NCBI GenBank assembly: GCA_964642505.1
Contig: CAZXQY010000094.1
Span: forward strand, 1 to 9,543
DNA length: 9,543 nucleotides
Source of the DNA: TMED69 sp964642505
GTDB taxonomy: Bacteria; Pseudomonadota; Gammaproteobacteria; Ga0077536
Direction: 5' to 3'
Position 1 is the first letter of the stretch. Every line of letters starts with the position of its first letter. The translations under genes were made by a program, and so were the position numbers. This document shows positions 1 to 5,742 of this stretch, piece by piece. The notes below the pieces were generated by a model that made no database searches, had not been told where the DNA came from, and saw nothing but the letters and a program-made list of their open reading frames with translations.

Positions 1-1099
1 TGTATGCGCGTCCGGTAGCATCCCTTACTGAGTGGGAAAGTTGGTGTTCTACCCAATCCGTTCGATAATTGAGCACTTCGTCGAGAATGGTTCGCGCCAT
101 TGCTCGAAAGCCGTGGGGTGTCATTTCGTCATTGGCATAACCGAGTGCTCTTAGAGCGGTTCGGATGGCATTGTCGCTCAGTGGACGACTTTTCCCTCGA
201 GCACTGGGGAAAATATATTTTCCGTTCCCGGTTAATTCTTGAACACTCTTTAACACCTTAATAGCTTGCGCGGCCAAGGGGACTATATGTTCGCGCTTGG
301 ACTTCATTTTTGAGGCCGGAATTACCCATTGTTTTTTCTCCCAGCTTATCTCGTCCCATTCTGCATTACGTATTTCCCCGGGTCGCTGAAAAACAAGCGC
401 GGAAAAATAGAGGGCCGATTTAACTACGAACGTACCCTCGTAATTTTGAATGGCCTTCATGAGGCTGCCGACTGCTTCAGGTTCGGTTATCGACGCATGA
501 TGGGTGACTGTTTTCGTTCTCAAAGCATTGTTTAGATCTCGAGCAGGGTCCACCTCACATCGCCCGCTTGCGATGGCGTATCTGAATATCTGACTGGCAG
601 TGCTTCGTGCTCTGGAGGCATCGACCCCCCGAAGTTCTATTTTTCGCAATGCCCTGAGCACATCGGGGGCCTTAATAGTCGTGATTGGCTGGCTGCCGAT
701 AGCAGGGCCCAGATCCTTATCCAGTATGTTCCTGCATCGATCTAGATGTTTTTTCGATTTGCCCGCCATCTTCACCTCAAACCATTCGGACGCTATTAGA
801 TTGAAACTATTGGTGGCGTCGATTTGTTGATTATTTTTGCGGGTTCTTTTAAGCAGGCTTGGGTCTGTCCCATTCGCTAGGCTCTCTCGAGCTTGCTGGT
901 GGCGCTTTCGGGCCTCTCCGAGGCTCACTTCAGGGTAAACCCCTAGGCTTAACGTTTTTCGCTTTCCCCCAGCCGCATAGTCATAGCGCCAGTACTTTCC
1001 TTTTCCGTTCACAAATAGGTAAAGACTATGCCCGTCAGTTAATTTATAGGGTTTAGCTTTTACTTTTGCTTGCTTTACGCCAGTTGCAGTTAATTTCAT
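1..1099 (-). CDS. P4-type tyrosine-recombinase integrase (partial, runs off left edge)
   Basis: Site-specific tyrosine recombinase that would integrate and excise the genomic island to its left. Translating the minus strand from the ATG at 1099 gives 366 uninterrupted residues. Residues about 1-90 resemble the N-terminal DUF4102 arm-binding domain (GHSLYLFV, KYWRYDY, LGVYPEVSLGEAR). About 100-185 would be the core-binding domain. From about 200 comes the catalytic domain. Visible catalytic residues are Arg239 (FQRPGEIR), His329 and Arg332 (HGFR), His356 (HQLSHS) and Tyr366 (GRAY), the last complete codon in the window. About 40 C-terminal residues are probably missing. It lies 181 bases beyond the ssrA 3' end and reads away from it, the usual layout for P4/CP4-57-like elements in ssrA. 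No strong Shine-Dalgarno is visible (AGGG about 12 bases upstream). The family is clear; the element it belongs to is not in view. Confidence 0.93.
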   Translation of the reverse strand, partial: MKLTATGVKQAKVKAKPYKLTDGHSLYLFVNGKGKYWRYDYAAGGKRKTLSLGVYPEVSLGEARKRHQQARESLANGTDPSLLKRTRKNNQQIDATNSFNLIASEWFEVKMAGKSKKHLDRCRNILDKDLGPAIGSQPITTIKAPDVLRALRKIELRGVDASRARSTASQIFRYAIASGRCEVDPARDLNNALRTKTVTHHASITEPEAVGSLMKAIQNYEGTFVVKSALYFSALVFQRPGEIRNAEWDEISWEKKQWVIPASKMKSKREHIVPLAAQAIKVLKSVQELTGNGKYIFPSARGKSRPLSDNAIRTALRALGYANDEMTPHGFRAMARTILDEVLNYRTDWVEHQLSHSVRDATGRAY

Positions 1100-1118
1100 G
1101 AGAACGAACCCTGTCAGA

Positions 1119-1190
1119 TTTACGGTATTTCGGATCCATCGCTCTAGATACCGTAAAAAGTACCGTAAAATTTACGGTATTTAGATGGAT
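1119..1190. repeat. Four TACCGTAAA/TTTACGGTA copies in a nested inverted repeat upstream of the integrase
   Basis: The 9-mer TTTACGGTA or its complement occurs at 1119-1127, 1149-1157, 1161-1169 and 1171-1179. The last two form the perfect palindrome TACCGTAAA-A-TTTACGGTA. A larger inverted repeat pairs 1148-1157 with 1171-1180 (10 bp) and, after an internal loop, ATCCATC at 1134-1140 with GATGGAT at 1184-1190. The array lies between the integrase start and the presumed crossover site in ssrA. That is where arm-type binding sites for the integrase, or sites for a directionality factor or autoregulation, would be expected. The repeats are seen directly; the binding role is inferred. Confidence 0.85.
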
Positions 1191-1223
1191 TTAAATGGAC
1201 AGTACTGGATACAGTATACAATA

Positions 1224-1249
1224 AAAAAGCCCATTTTATAGGGCTTTTT
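1224..1249 (-). terminator. Rho-independent terminator downstream of ssrA (bidirectional form)
   Basis: AAAAAGCCC (1224-1232) and GGGCTTTTT (1241-1249) form a 9-bp stem around an 8-base loop. On the minus strand it lies about 32 bases past the mature tmRNA 3' end and ends in a T run, so it would terminate ssrA transcription and keep it out of the integrase. The flanking A and T tracts make it usable in both directions. If crossover occurs in the ssrA 3' end, this terminator belongs to the element rather than to the original chromosome. Confidence 0.8.
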
Positions 1250-1280
1250 GTATTTATTTGGACATTATCGTCCTTTTATT

Positions 1281-1305
1281 TGGTGGAGGCGGCGGGAGTT
1301 GAACC
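1281..1305. other. Probable attachment-site core in the 3' end of ssrA
   Basis: These bases encode the T-arm and acceptor 3' strand of tmRNA, ending in CCA. P4-type integrases commonly use this part of ssrA as target, and the integrase starts 181 bases away. The matching direct repeat at the other end of the island would lie outside the window; no second copy is seen here. The exact crossover point and length are therefore inferred. Confidence 0.5.
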
Positions 1306-1427
1306 CGCGTCCGCAAGTCTTCTTCTGTCCGTTCTACATGCTTAGCCCAGTCTTAAAGTTTTACTACCTGTTACCCGACGGGCAGGGAAGACAAATAGCT
1401 AGGTTAGTAAATTTAACGCTTATGTCC

Positions 1428-1550
1428 CTAACCAAAACATCTGCGCGCGCTTGTGTAAATGACGCCCAGATCTCCAACCCACAAGCATGTCGGAGCTAGA
1501 CGGCGCTCTACTGTGTTATAAGCAGCGAGTGCGTAGTAGTCGTCGTTGGC
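1428..1550 (-). other. tmRNA tag reading frame (resume codon to first in-frame stop)
   Basis: GCC at 1550-1548 is the resume codon, preceded by ATAGTT as in other tmRNAs. Ten codons encode ANDDYYALAA down to 1521. Codons 11 and 12 are TAT AAC (1520-1515), where most relatives have TAA TAA. The frame then stays open for 30 codons, ending ...RRCFG before TAG at 1430-1428. Restoring one A gives GCT GCT TAA TAA, matching the E. coli arrangement. As written, only the -1 frame terminates promptly, at the TAA of TGC TTA TAA. An extended tag would bury the C-terminal ALAA that ClpXP and ClpAP recognise. Confidence 0.75.
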
Positions 1551-1653
1551 AACTATATGTTGTTTGCAGTTGTATTTACGAGGTTTGCTGCCCCTCGGCA
1601 TGCCCTTTCAGCGCCATTACCCACGTCGAAGCCATGACGCCCCCATACAGTCT

Positions 1654-1682
1654 AGTATATCTCTCTACTAGAGAAGTGCATA
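1654..1682 (-). promoter_or_regulatory. Probable ssrA promoter with an overlapping palindrome
   Basis: On the minus strand a good -10 box, TATACT (1659-1654), ends nine bases before the mature 5' G at 1644. The 17-bp position for -35 holds only TATGCA (1682-1677), a weak match. The spacer contains the palindrome TCTCTA-C-TAGAGA (1662-1674). A second inverted repeat, CTAGTA (1652-1657) with TACTAG (1666-1671), overlaps the -10 box. The -10 assignment is fairly good; a regulatory role for the palindromes is only suggested. Confidence 0.5.
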
Positions 1683-1693
1683 GTCTTTGTTTT

Positions 1694-2170
1694 TTAGAGT
1701 TTTGATTTCGTTAAACGGTTCTTCTCTCGCTCCCAATCGCGAGCTTTTTCCGTAGCTCTTTTGTCGTATAGTCGCTTTCCTTTAGCTATGCCAATTTCTG
1801 CTTTAACCAGATTTTTTTTCCAATATAGAGCCAGGATGACAGCTGTCATTCCCCGGCGTTCAATTGCGCCGCGTAGTTTGTCTATTTCTCGTTTATTAAG
1901 TAGCAATTTTCGCGAACGGGATGGATTTGTCTCTACATGCGAGGAAGCGGAGGAGAGAGGTGTGATTAATAACCCTAGTGTTAGAACTTCGTAGCCCTTT
2001 ATGGTGACATAAGCGTCACGTATTTGAACTTTACTCGCGCGTAAACTTTTTACCTCCCAGCCTTCGAGCACTAAACCCGCCTCCAAGGTATCCTCGATGT
2101 GAAAATCATGCCTCGCTTTTTTGTTTTTCGAGATGAGGGAATCTTGTTGCGATTTCTTTTTGACAACCAT
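1694..2170 (-). CDS. smpB: SsrA-binding protein SmpB
   Basis: Small basic RNA-binding protein that binds the tRNA-like part of tmRNA and delivers it to stalled ribosomes. From the ATG at 2170 the product has 158 residues, the usual size, and starts MVVKKKSQQ. Family motifs are NKKARHDFHIED near residue 17, GLVLEGWEVKSLRASKVQIRDAYV from about 33, RKLLLNKREID near the middle, and YWKKNLVKAEIGIAKGKRLYDKR. The C-terminal basic tail (ATEKARDWEREKNRLTKSKL) is the part that enters the mRNA channel in the family. An in-frame TTG at 2197 would add nine residues. It has no Shine-Dalgarno and sits directly beside a TATACT sequence (2205-2200), so ATG is preferred, although its own ribosome site is weak. 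Its partner ssrA lies 49 bases downstream in the same direction. It ends in TAA. Confidence 0.97.
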   Translation of the reverse strand: MVVKKKSQQDSLISKNKKARHDFHIEDTLEAGLVLEGWEVKSLRASKVQIRDAYVTIKGYEVLTLGLLITPLSSASSHVETNPSRSRKLLLNKREIDKLRGAIERRGMTAVILALYWKKNLVKAEIGIAKGKRLYDKRATEKARDWEREKNRLTKSKL

Positions 2171-2302
2171 AGCAAAAAGTCTTTTCGGTACAGCCAATTA
2201 GTATATCAATATTAGACGGTCAACGACGGTTTTGCTGGATTATTTAGGTTATTTTGTCATTTTTCCGTTTAGTGCGGCGGTCGGATCGGAGGTCTTAACC
2301 TG

Positions 2303-2330
2303 TTGCTAGCTAAGTTCTGATGGATAACAA
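2303..2330 (+). promoter_or_regulatory. Possible promoter of the transporter-ratA-rnfH operon
   Basis: TTGCTA (2303-2308) and TAACAA (2325-2330) are 16 bases apart and lie about 37 bases before the transporter start. Both hexamers are only partial matches to the sigma-70 consensus. The position between divergent smpB and the transporter is sensible, but the call is weak. Confidence 0.25.
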
Positions 2331-2366
2331 TAGGGACCTTTTCTTAACAAATGTTCTAGGAAAAAT

Positions 2367-3764
2367 TTGAATAAAGAAATTAATCACGGATTTTGGTCTT
2401 CCCGATGGGTTTTTGTGTTGGCCGCTACGGGATCGGCAGTCGGGTTAGGTAATATCTGGCGTTTCCCTTATGTAACTGGGGAAAACGGTGGTGGTGCTTT
2501 TGTTCTCGTGTACCTACTTTGTGTACTGTTGGTAGGGCTACCAGTGATGGTTTGCGAAGTGATGCTAGGAAGAAGAGGTCGCGCCAGTCCGCTCAATGCG
2601 ATGAGAAAAATAGCGATAGGAGAAGGGCTGTCTCGTAATTGGCGTTTTGTTGGATTGTTAGGAATCTTAGCGGGGTTTCTGATACTTTCTTTTTATTCAG
2701 TCATAGCCGGCTGGTCTTTGGCCTACACCTTTTTCTTTTTTGATGGATCTTTAAAATCGCTTGGCGTTGACGAAGCCGAGTTATTTTTGACCAAATTCAC
2801 TGATTCGGCAGTCTCACTGACGCTTTGGCATAGTATTTTTATTTTCGCGACCACGTTCATCGTGAGTAGGGGTTTGAAAAATGGACTAGAGTTGGCCGTC
2901 AAGTCGTTGATGCCTGCTCTTTTTTTTATGTTGTTTGCCCTGGTGTGTTATTCATCAATTGCTGGTAATTTTAATGAGGCGCTCGTTTATCTTTTCAAAC
3001 CAAATTTTGCTGCGTTGACCGGCGAGAGTTTTTTAGTGGCGTTGGGACAGGCATTTTTCAGTCTTAGTTTAGGTATGGGTTCTTTAATGGTTTATGGCGC
3101 CTATTTACCTAGAGAAACGTCGATAATTCAAACTTCTATTGTGGTTGGATTGGCTGATACGCTTGTGGCTTTGTCGGCGGGACTTGCGATTTTCCCTATT
3201 GTATTTTTCTATGGTCTAGAGGCGGGGCAAGGCCCTGGTTTAGTTTTCGTCACTCTAACTGTTGCTTTCGGGACGATGCCGTTCGGACAGATTTTTGGGA
3301 CGGTTTTTTTTATCTTGTTATCTGTCGCTGCGTGGACGTCTGCCATTTCGCTATTAGAGCCGATTGTGGCCTGGTTGATTGAGGTGAGAAATTGGGGTAG
3401 GGCTAAAGCTGCGACTATCGCAGGCTTTGGGGCATGGCTTCTGGGTGTTTTTTCGTTACTCTCGTTTAACCATTGGAGCGGAATAAAAGTCTTCGGAAGA
3501 AACTTTTTTGAGATGAGTGAATTTTTGAGTACTTCTGTCATGCTGCCCTTGGGGGGGCTCCTAATAGTGATTTTCGCTGGTTGGCGGATGAGCCAAAAAC
3601 ATGTGTTAGACGAACTAGACTTCGTTGAGCAGAGTCAAGCCATTTCAAAGGCAATTTTTTTCGGGTTGATTAAGTTTGTTGCTCCTTTCGGTGTGGCTGC
3701 TGTTTTGGTTAGTTCTAGTGGCCTTGATACAGCGGCTGTCAGATTATTTGAATTCATTTTCTGA
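2367..3764 (+). CDS. Sodium-dependent transporter, NSS (SNF) family
   Basis: Inner-membrane Na+-coupled symporter of the neurotransmitter:sodium symporter family. Bacterial members import amino acids or related small solutes; the substrate here cannot be read from sequence. The 465-residue length and about 11-12 hydrophobic segments fit LeuT/MhsT-type proteins. The family signature is at residues 21-35 (GSAVGLGNIWRFPY, the unwound part of TM1 that binds sodium and substrate), followed by ENGGGAF at 39-45. FFSLSLGMGSL at about 230-240 corresponds to the unwound TM6 substrate site. WTSAISLLE at about 323-331 corresponds to TM8 with the second sodium-site hydroxyl residues. The start is TTG, supported by TAGGA about five bases upstream; no ATG fits better. 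Its stop is eight bases before ratA, so the two are probably co-transcribed. It is the only gene here without an evident link to RNA, envelope or stress functions. Confidence 0.93.
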   Translation: MNKEINHGFWSSRWVFVLAATGSAVGLGNIWRFPYVTGENGGGAFVLVYLLCVLLVGLPVMVCEVMLGRRGRASPLNAMRKIAIGEGLSRNWRFVGLLGILAGFLILSFYSVIAGWSLAYTFFFFDGSLKSLGVDEAELFLTKFTDSAVSLTLWHSIFIFATTFIVSRGLKNGLELAVKSLMPALFFMLFALVCYSSIAGNFNEALVYLFKPNFAALTGESFLVALGQAFFSLSLGMGSLMVYGAYLPRETSIIQTSIVVGLADTLVALSAGLAIFPIVFFYGLEAGQGPGLVFVTLTVAFGTMPFGQIFGTVFFILLSVAAWTSAISLLEPIVAWLIEVRNWGRAKAATIAGFGAWLLGVFSLLSFNHWSGIKVFGRNFFEMSEFLSTSVMLPLGGLLIVIFAGWRMSQKHVLDELDFVEQSQAISKAIFFGLIKFVAPFGVAAVLVSSSGLDTAAVRLFEFIF

Positions 3765-3772
3765 GTGGATCT

Positions 3773-4201
3773 GTGGCGCGGATACAAGAATCACTCTCGA
3801 TGCCTTTCGGTGCCTCAGAGATGTATGAGATCGTTAACGATGTAAAGTCTTACCCGGAGTTTTTACCTTGGTGTTTTGATAGTGAAATTCTTTATCAAGA
3901 TGACAGTAAAATGCGGGCAACTATTTCTATTAGAAAAGGTGGCTTTTCCTACTCGTTGACAACCTCTAATCTCCTCATGCCAGGTCGGTCTATAGTTTTA
4001 GATTTCTCGGAGGGCCCTTTCAAGTATTTGCGAGGTGAGTGGCGATTTATTCCTACAGAGGGAGGGAGTTCGGTGAATCTGGAACTTGATTTTGAAGCTG
4101 AAAATAGAATTTTGGATATTGCTTTAGGGGCGGCGTCGGGACGTGTTACCGCTAAACTGATGAAATCGTTCGAAGACAGGGCTTACGCGCTTTATGGGTG
4201 A
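3773..4201 (+). CDS. ratA: RatA, START-like (COQ10/polyketide cyclase) domain protein
   Basis: Small single-domain protein of the START-like/COQ10 superfamily. In E. coli RatA has been reported to bind 50S ribosomal subunits and block 70S assembly, while homologues bind ubiquinone, so the cellular role is debated. The 142-residue length is typical. The N-terminal half contains the family hallmark EIVNDVKSYPEFLPWC (about residues 19-34). Other matches are the segment around SKMRATISIRKGGFSYSLTT, the GPFKYLRGEWRF strand, and the C-terminal helix with SGRVTAKLMKSFEDRAYALYG. The start is GTG, with no strong ribosome site, eight bases after the transporter stop, consistent with translational coupling. 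Its end overlaps rnfH by eight bases. The ratA-rnfH pairing next to smpB is widespread in gammaproteobacteria. Confidence 0.93.
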   Translation: MARIQESLSMPFGASEMYEIVNDVKSYPEFLPWCFDSEILYQDDSKMRATISIRKGGFSYSLTTSNLLMPGRSIVLDFSEGPFKYLRGEWRFIPTEGGSSVNLELDFEAENRILDIALGAASGRVTAKLMKSFEDRAYALYG

Positions 4202-4469
4202 TTTTGTGAACGTGCAGGTGGTTTTTGCTGAACCAGGCCGTTCCCTAGTCGCCGATTTGCAGTTGCGGTCCGGTGCGACGGTAAGCGATGCTCTAGATGA
4301 GGTACGACAGCTGGAAGAATTTCGGCACGTCCCTATATCTGAAAAGTCTGTAGGAATATTTGGTAGGCTAATCCTGCCAGATCGAATTTTAACGGATGGT
4401 GATAGAGTCGAGATATATCGAGGTCTACAAGTTGACCCAAAGGAGCTACGACGAAATAGGGCTAAATAA
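4194..4469 (+). CDS. rnfH: RnfH family ubiquitin-like protein (RatB)
   Basis: Small beta-grasp protein of the RnfH/UPF0125 family. It is named for co-occurrence with the Rnf electron-transport complex in some bacteria and called RatB beside ratA. Its biochemical function is not settled. The 91 residues match the family throughout: VNVQVVFAEPGRS at the N-terminus, SGATVSDALDEV in the middle, and VGIFGRLILPDRILTDGDRVEIYRGLQVDPKELRRNRAK at the C-terminus (given here as the conserved core plus basic tail). The ATG at 4194 lies inside the ratA end. A GTG at 4206 is an alternative with a better-spaced GGGTGA upstream, and would remove four residues. The gene ends in TAA five bases before the convergent bamE stop, with no clear terminator hairpin between them. 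Confidence 0.92.
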   Translation: MGDFVNVQVVFAEPGRSLVADLQLRSGATVSDALDEVRQLEEFRHVPISEKSVGIFGRLILPDRILTDGDRVEIYRGLQVDPKELRRNRAK

Positions 4470-4474
4470 CACCT

Positions 4475-5173
4475 TTAAGTTGTTTCTTCTTCTCTGGTTT
4501 CGTTTTTGTCCTTCTTTGGAGTCTCTTCGTCATCTTTTAGCGGTTTCTTGCCAGGTGCGGGTTGTATACCTGCTTCAATTTTACTTCCTGCTTTCCGCCT
4601 TTCTTCCTGAATTCTAGTTAGTTTTTCCACGTAGTCCTTTGTTTCACTTTCGGACGCTTCGACTTCGTGTTCCGATTCCTTTACAAAAGGTATTTTCTCT
4701 TTCATCCTGGTTGACCAAGGCTTGTCTCTGTACCTGGGGACCGAGACCTTCTCATCTAGGTGGACCTTCGCTACCAGTGGGGAATCGGATGGGCTTACGT
4801 TACCGGATACAGATTCCAGAAGATCGTCGTCATTGAAGTGCAAAGTAATCCGCCTCTTTTCGGTCTCCCCTCCTCCCTTATGAAAGGAGTAAATATAATC
4901 CCATTGATGTGAATTGAAGGTGTCAGCGATAACCGAAGTTCCCATGATAAATAGCACTTTCTTTTTTTCCATCAGAGGTTTTAGTTGGGCGACCATGTCT
5001 TGGGTGACTACATTTCCTTGTTGGACGTCAATCCTATATATGAACGGGAGATCTCCAAGGTTTGGTACGTCTAGAGAGACAAATGGTATCTGTGAGCACC
5101 CTACAAAAACCAGCGAAAATACGCCTAAAAAAACTTTGTAATTTAATTTCACAGCCTCTAAATTCCTCCGCAT
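4475..5173 (-). CDS. bamE: Outer-membrane assembly lipoprotein BamE (SmpA/OmlA) with long charged C-terminal tail
   Basis: Lipoprotein subunit of the BAM complex that inserts beta-barrel proteins into the outer membrane. A hydrophobic signal segment ends at Cys26 (SLVFVGC, a slightly atypical lipobox with Phe at -3). The SmpA/OmlA fold follows: FIYRIDVQQGNVVTQDMV (about 45-61), LKPLMEKKKVLFIMGTSVIADTF, and HQWDYIYSF, then RRITLHFNDDDLLESVSG to about 124. These match BamE motifs such as YRPDINQGN and GTPLMSDPF. The protein has 232 residues against about 113 in E. coli and, from memory, about 176 in P. aeruginosa OmlA. Residues from about 155 on are rich in Lys, Glu and Asp and look disordered. 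A GTG at 5152 would give a shorter signal peptide (Cys19) and has GGAGG upstream, though 12 bases away, so the ATG at 5173 is not certain. It is divergent from fur, as in Pseudomonas. Confidence 0.93.
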   Translation of the reverse strand: MRRNLEAVKLNYKVFLGVFSLVFVGCSQIPFVSLDVPNLGDLPFIYRIDVQQGNVVTQDMVAQLKPLMEKKKVLFIMGTSVIADTFNSHQWDYIYSFHKGGGETEKRRITLHFNDDDLLESVSGNVSPSDSPLVAKVHLDEKVSVPRYRDKPWSTRMKEKIPFVKESEHEVEASESETKDYVEKLTRIQEERRKAGSKIEAGIQPAPGKKPLKDDEETPKKDKNETREEETT

Positions 5174-5295
5174 TTTTTCAAGTCAGCTTAAAAACAACCT
5201 TTTTGTATCAGTATCTTAGACGGTAATGCACAGTTTGCTCTTTCCTATATCCGTCATTCTAACCCCCATTACTAAAATTTTACGCCAAAATCGGC

Positions 5296-5301
5296 TATAA
5301 T
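5296..5301 (+). promoter_or_regulatory. -10 box of the fur promoter
   Basis: TATAAT is a perfect -10 hexamer ending 33 bases before the fur ATG. No good -35 is present at 16-18 bp upstream, so an activator or extended contacts might be needed. A clear Fur operator is not visible around it. Confidence 0.5.
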
Positions 5302-5334
5302 GCTTACACAAATTTCTACGGGTCGAGTCAAATC

Positions 5335-5742
5335 ATGGATGTCCGCGGATTAAAAAAAGCCGGTTTGAAGGCCACGCTCCCCAGGATGAGGATACTTGAA
5401 ATCCTTGAGCGTTCTGAGCTAAAGCATATGAGCGCCGAAGATGTTTATAAGCTATTGTTCTCAAAAGGGGAAGAGATTGGACTTGCTACAATCTATAGAG
5501 TTTTAACCCAGTTTGAAGCCGCTGGCCTTGTGACAAGGCATAATTTCAACGGAACAAATTCAGTTTTTTAACTGAGAGCAGAAACCCACCATGACCACAT
5601 GGTTCGCCTGGATACAGGAGAGGTCGTTGAGTTTTATAGTGAGGTGATTGAAAGGATTCAAGACGAAATAGCTGAAAAGCATGGATTTATTGTGGAAGAC
5701 CACAGCCTAGTTATGTACGTGCGACCTAAAGATTCTAAGTAG
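5335..5742 (+). pseudogene. fur: Ferric uptake regulator Fur, interrupted by an in-frame TAA at codon 79
   Basis: Iron-sensing transcriptional repressor. The first 78 residues form the winged-helix DNA-binding domain: LKKAGLKATLPRMRILEILE, HMSAEDVYKLL, then GLATIYRVLTQFEAAGLVTRHNF. The frame stops at TAA (5569-5571) after SVF. The same frame then continues without interruption through HHDHMVRLDTGEVVEF and HGFIVEDHSLVMYVR to TAG at 5740-5742. Restoring GAA gives a 135-residue protein of normal length. The lost residue aligns with Glu80 of P. aeruginosa Fur (SVFE versus AVFE), a reported metal ligand together with His32 (here His31). Because the frame is kept, a G-to-T substitution explains the stop, not an indel. 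The restored protein has MVRLDTGEV instead of the E. coli CxxC. As written, only the DNA-binding domain would be made. It is either a real nonsense mutation or a sequencing error. Confidence 0.92.

Larger units (their letters stand above)
1281..1644 (-). ncRNA. ssrA: tmRNA (ssrA), tag frame lacking its expected stop
   Basis: Transfer-messenger RNA that rescues stalled ribosomes with SmpB and adds a degradation tag. The 5' end GGGGGCG (1644-1638) pairs with CGCCTCC near the 3' end (seven pairs, one G-U), followed by ACCA. The tRNA-like half shows GGACGCGGGTTCAACTCCC, and GGCTTCGACG lies near the 5' end. The first pseudoknot is recognisable as GCATGCCGAGGGGCAG with CCTCG and CTGC. The conserved ATAGT precedes the resume codon GCC at 1550. 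The length of 364 bases is normal. The tag reads ANDDYYALAA, close to the gammaproteobacterial ANDDNYALAA, but continues into TAT AAC rather than TAA TAA. The next in-frame stop is TAG at 1428-1430, making a 40-residue tag. One missing A explains this. The gene follows smpB by 49 bases in the same direction. Confidence 0.96.

Noticed and set aside
329..1056. Three plus-strand open frames across the integrase
   Set aside because: They lie opposite a continuous integrase frame with family motifs and catalytic residues; none resembles a known protein.
1248..1499. Plus-strand open frame containing WWRRRELNPRP
   Set aside because: It is the complement of the tmRNA 3' end; this peptide is a well-known false gene over tRNA-like ends.
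2200..2223. TTGACC ... TATACT (minus strand) as the smpB promoter
   Set aside because: The spacer is only 12 bases, too short for a sigma-70 promoter, although TATACT alone may serve as a -10.
3209..3541. 110-codon minus-strand frame inside the transporter gene
   Set aside because: Antisense to a clear NSS coding region, with no motifs or ribosome site.
4470..4520. Terminator between convergent rnfH and bamE
   Set aside because: Only a pyrimidine-rich run is present; no stem-loop could be found.
5204..5215. GATACTGATACA (minus strand) as a Fur operator
   Set aside because: Only two hexamers loosely like GATAAT; a Fur box needs about three better-matching units.
5569..5571. Recoding of TAA as glutamate to explain fur
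   Set aside because: smpB, nadK, bamE and rnfH all end in TAA at the normal family length, so TAA is a working stop in this genome.
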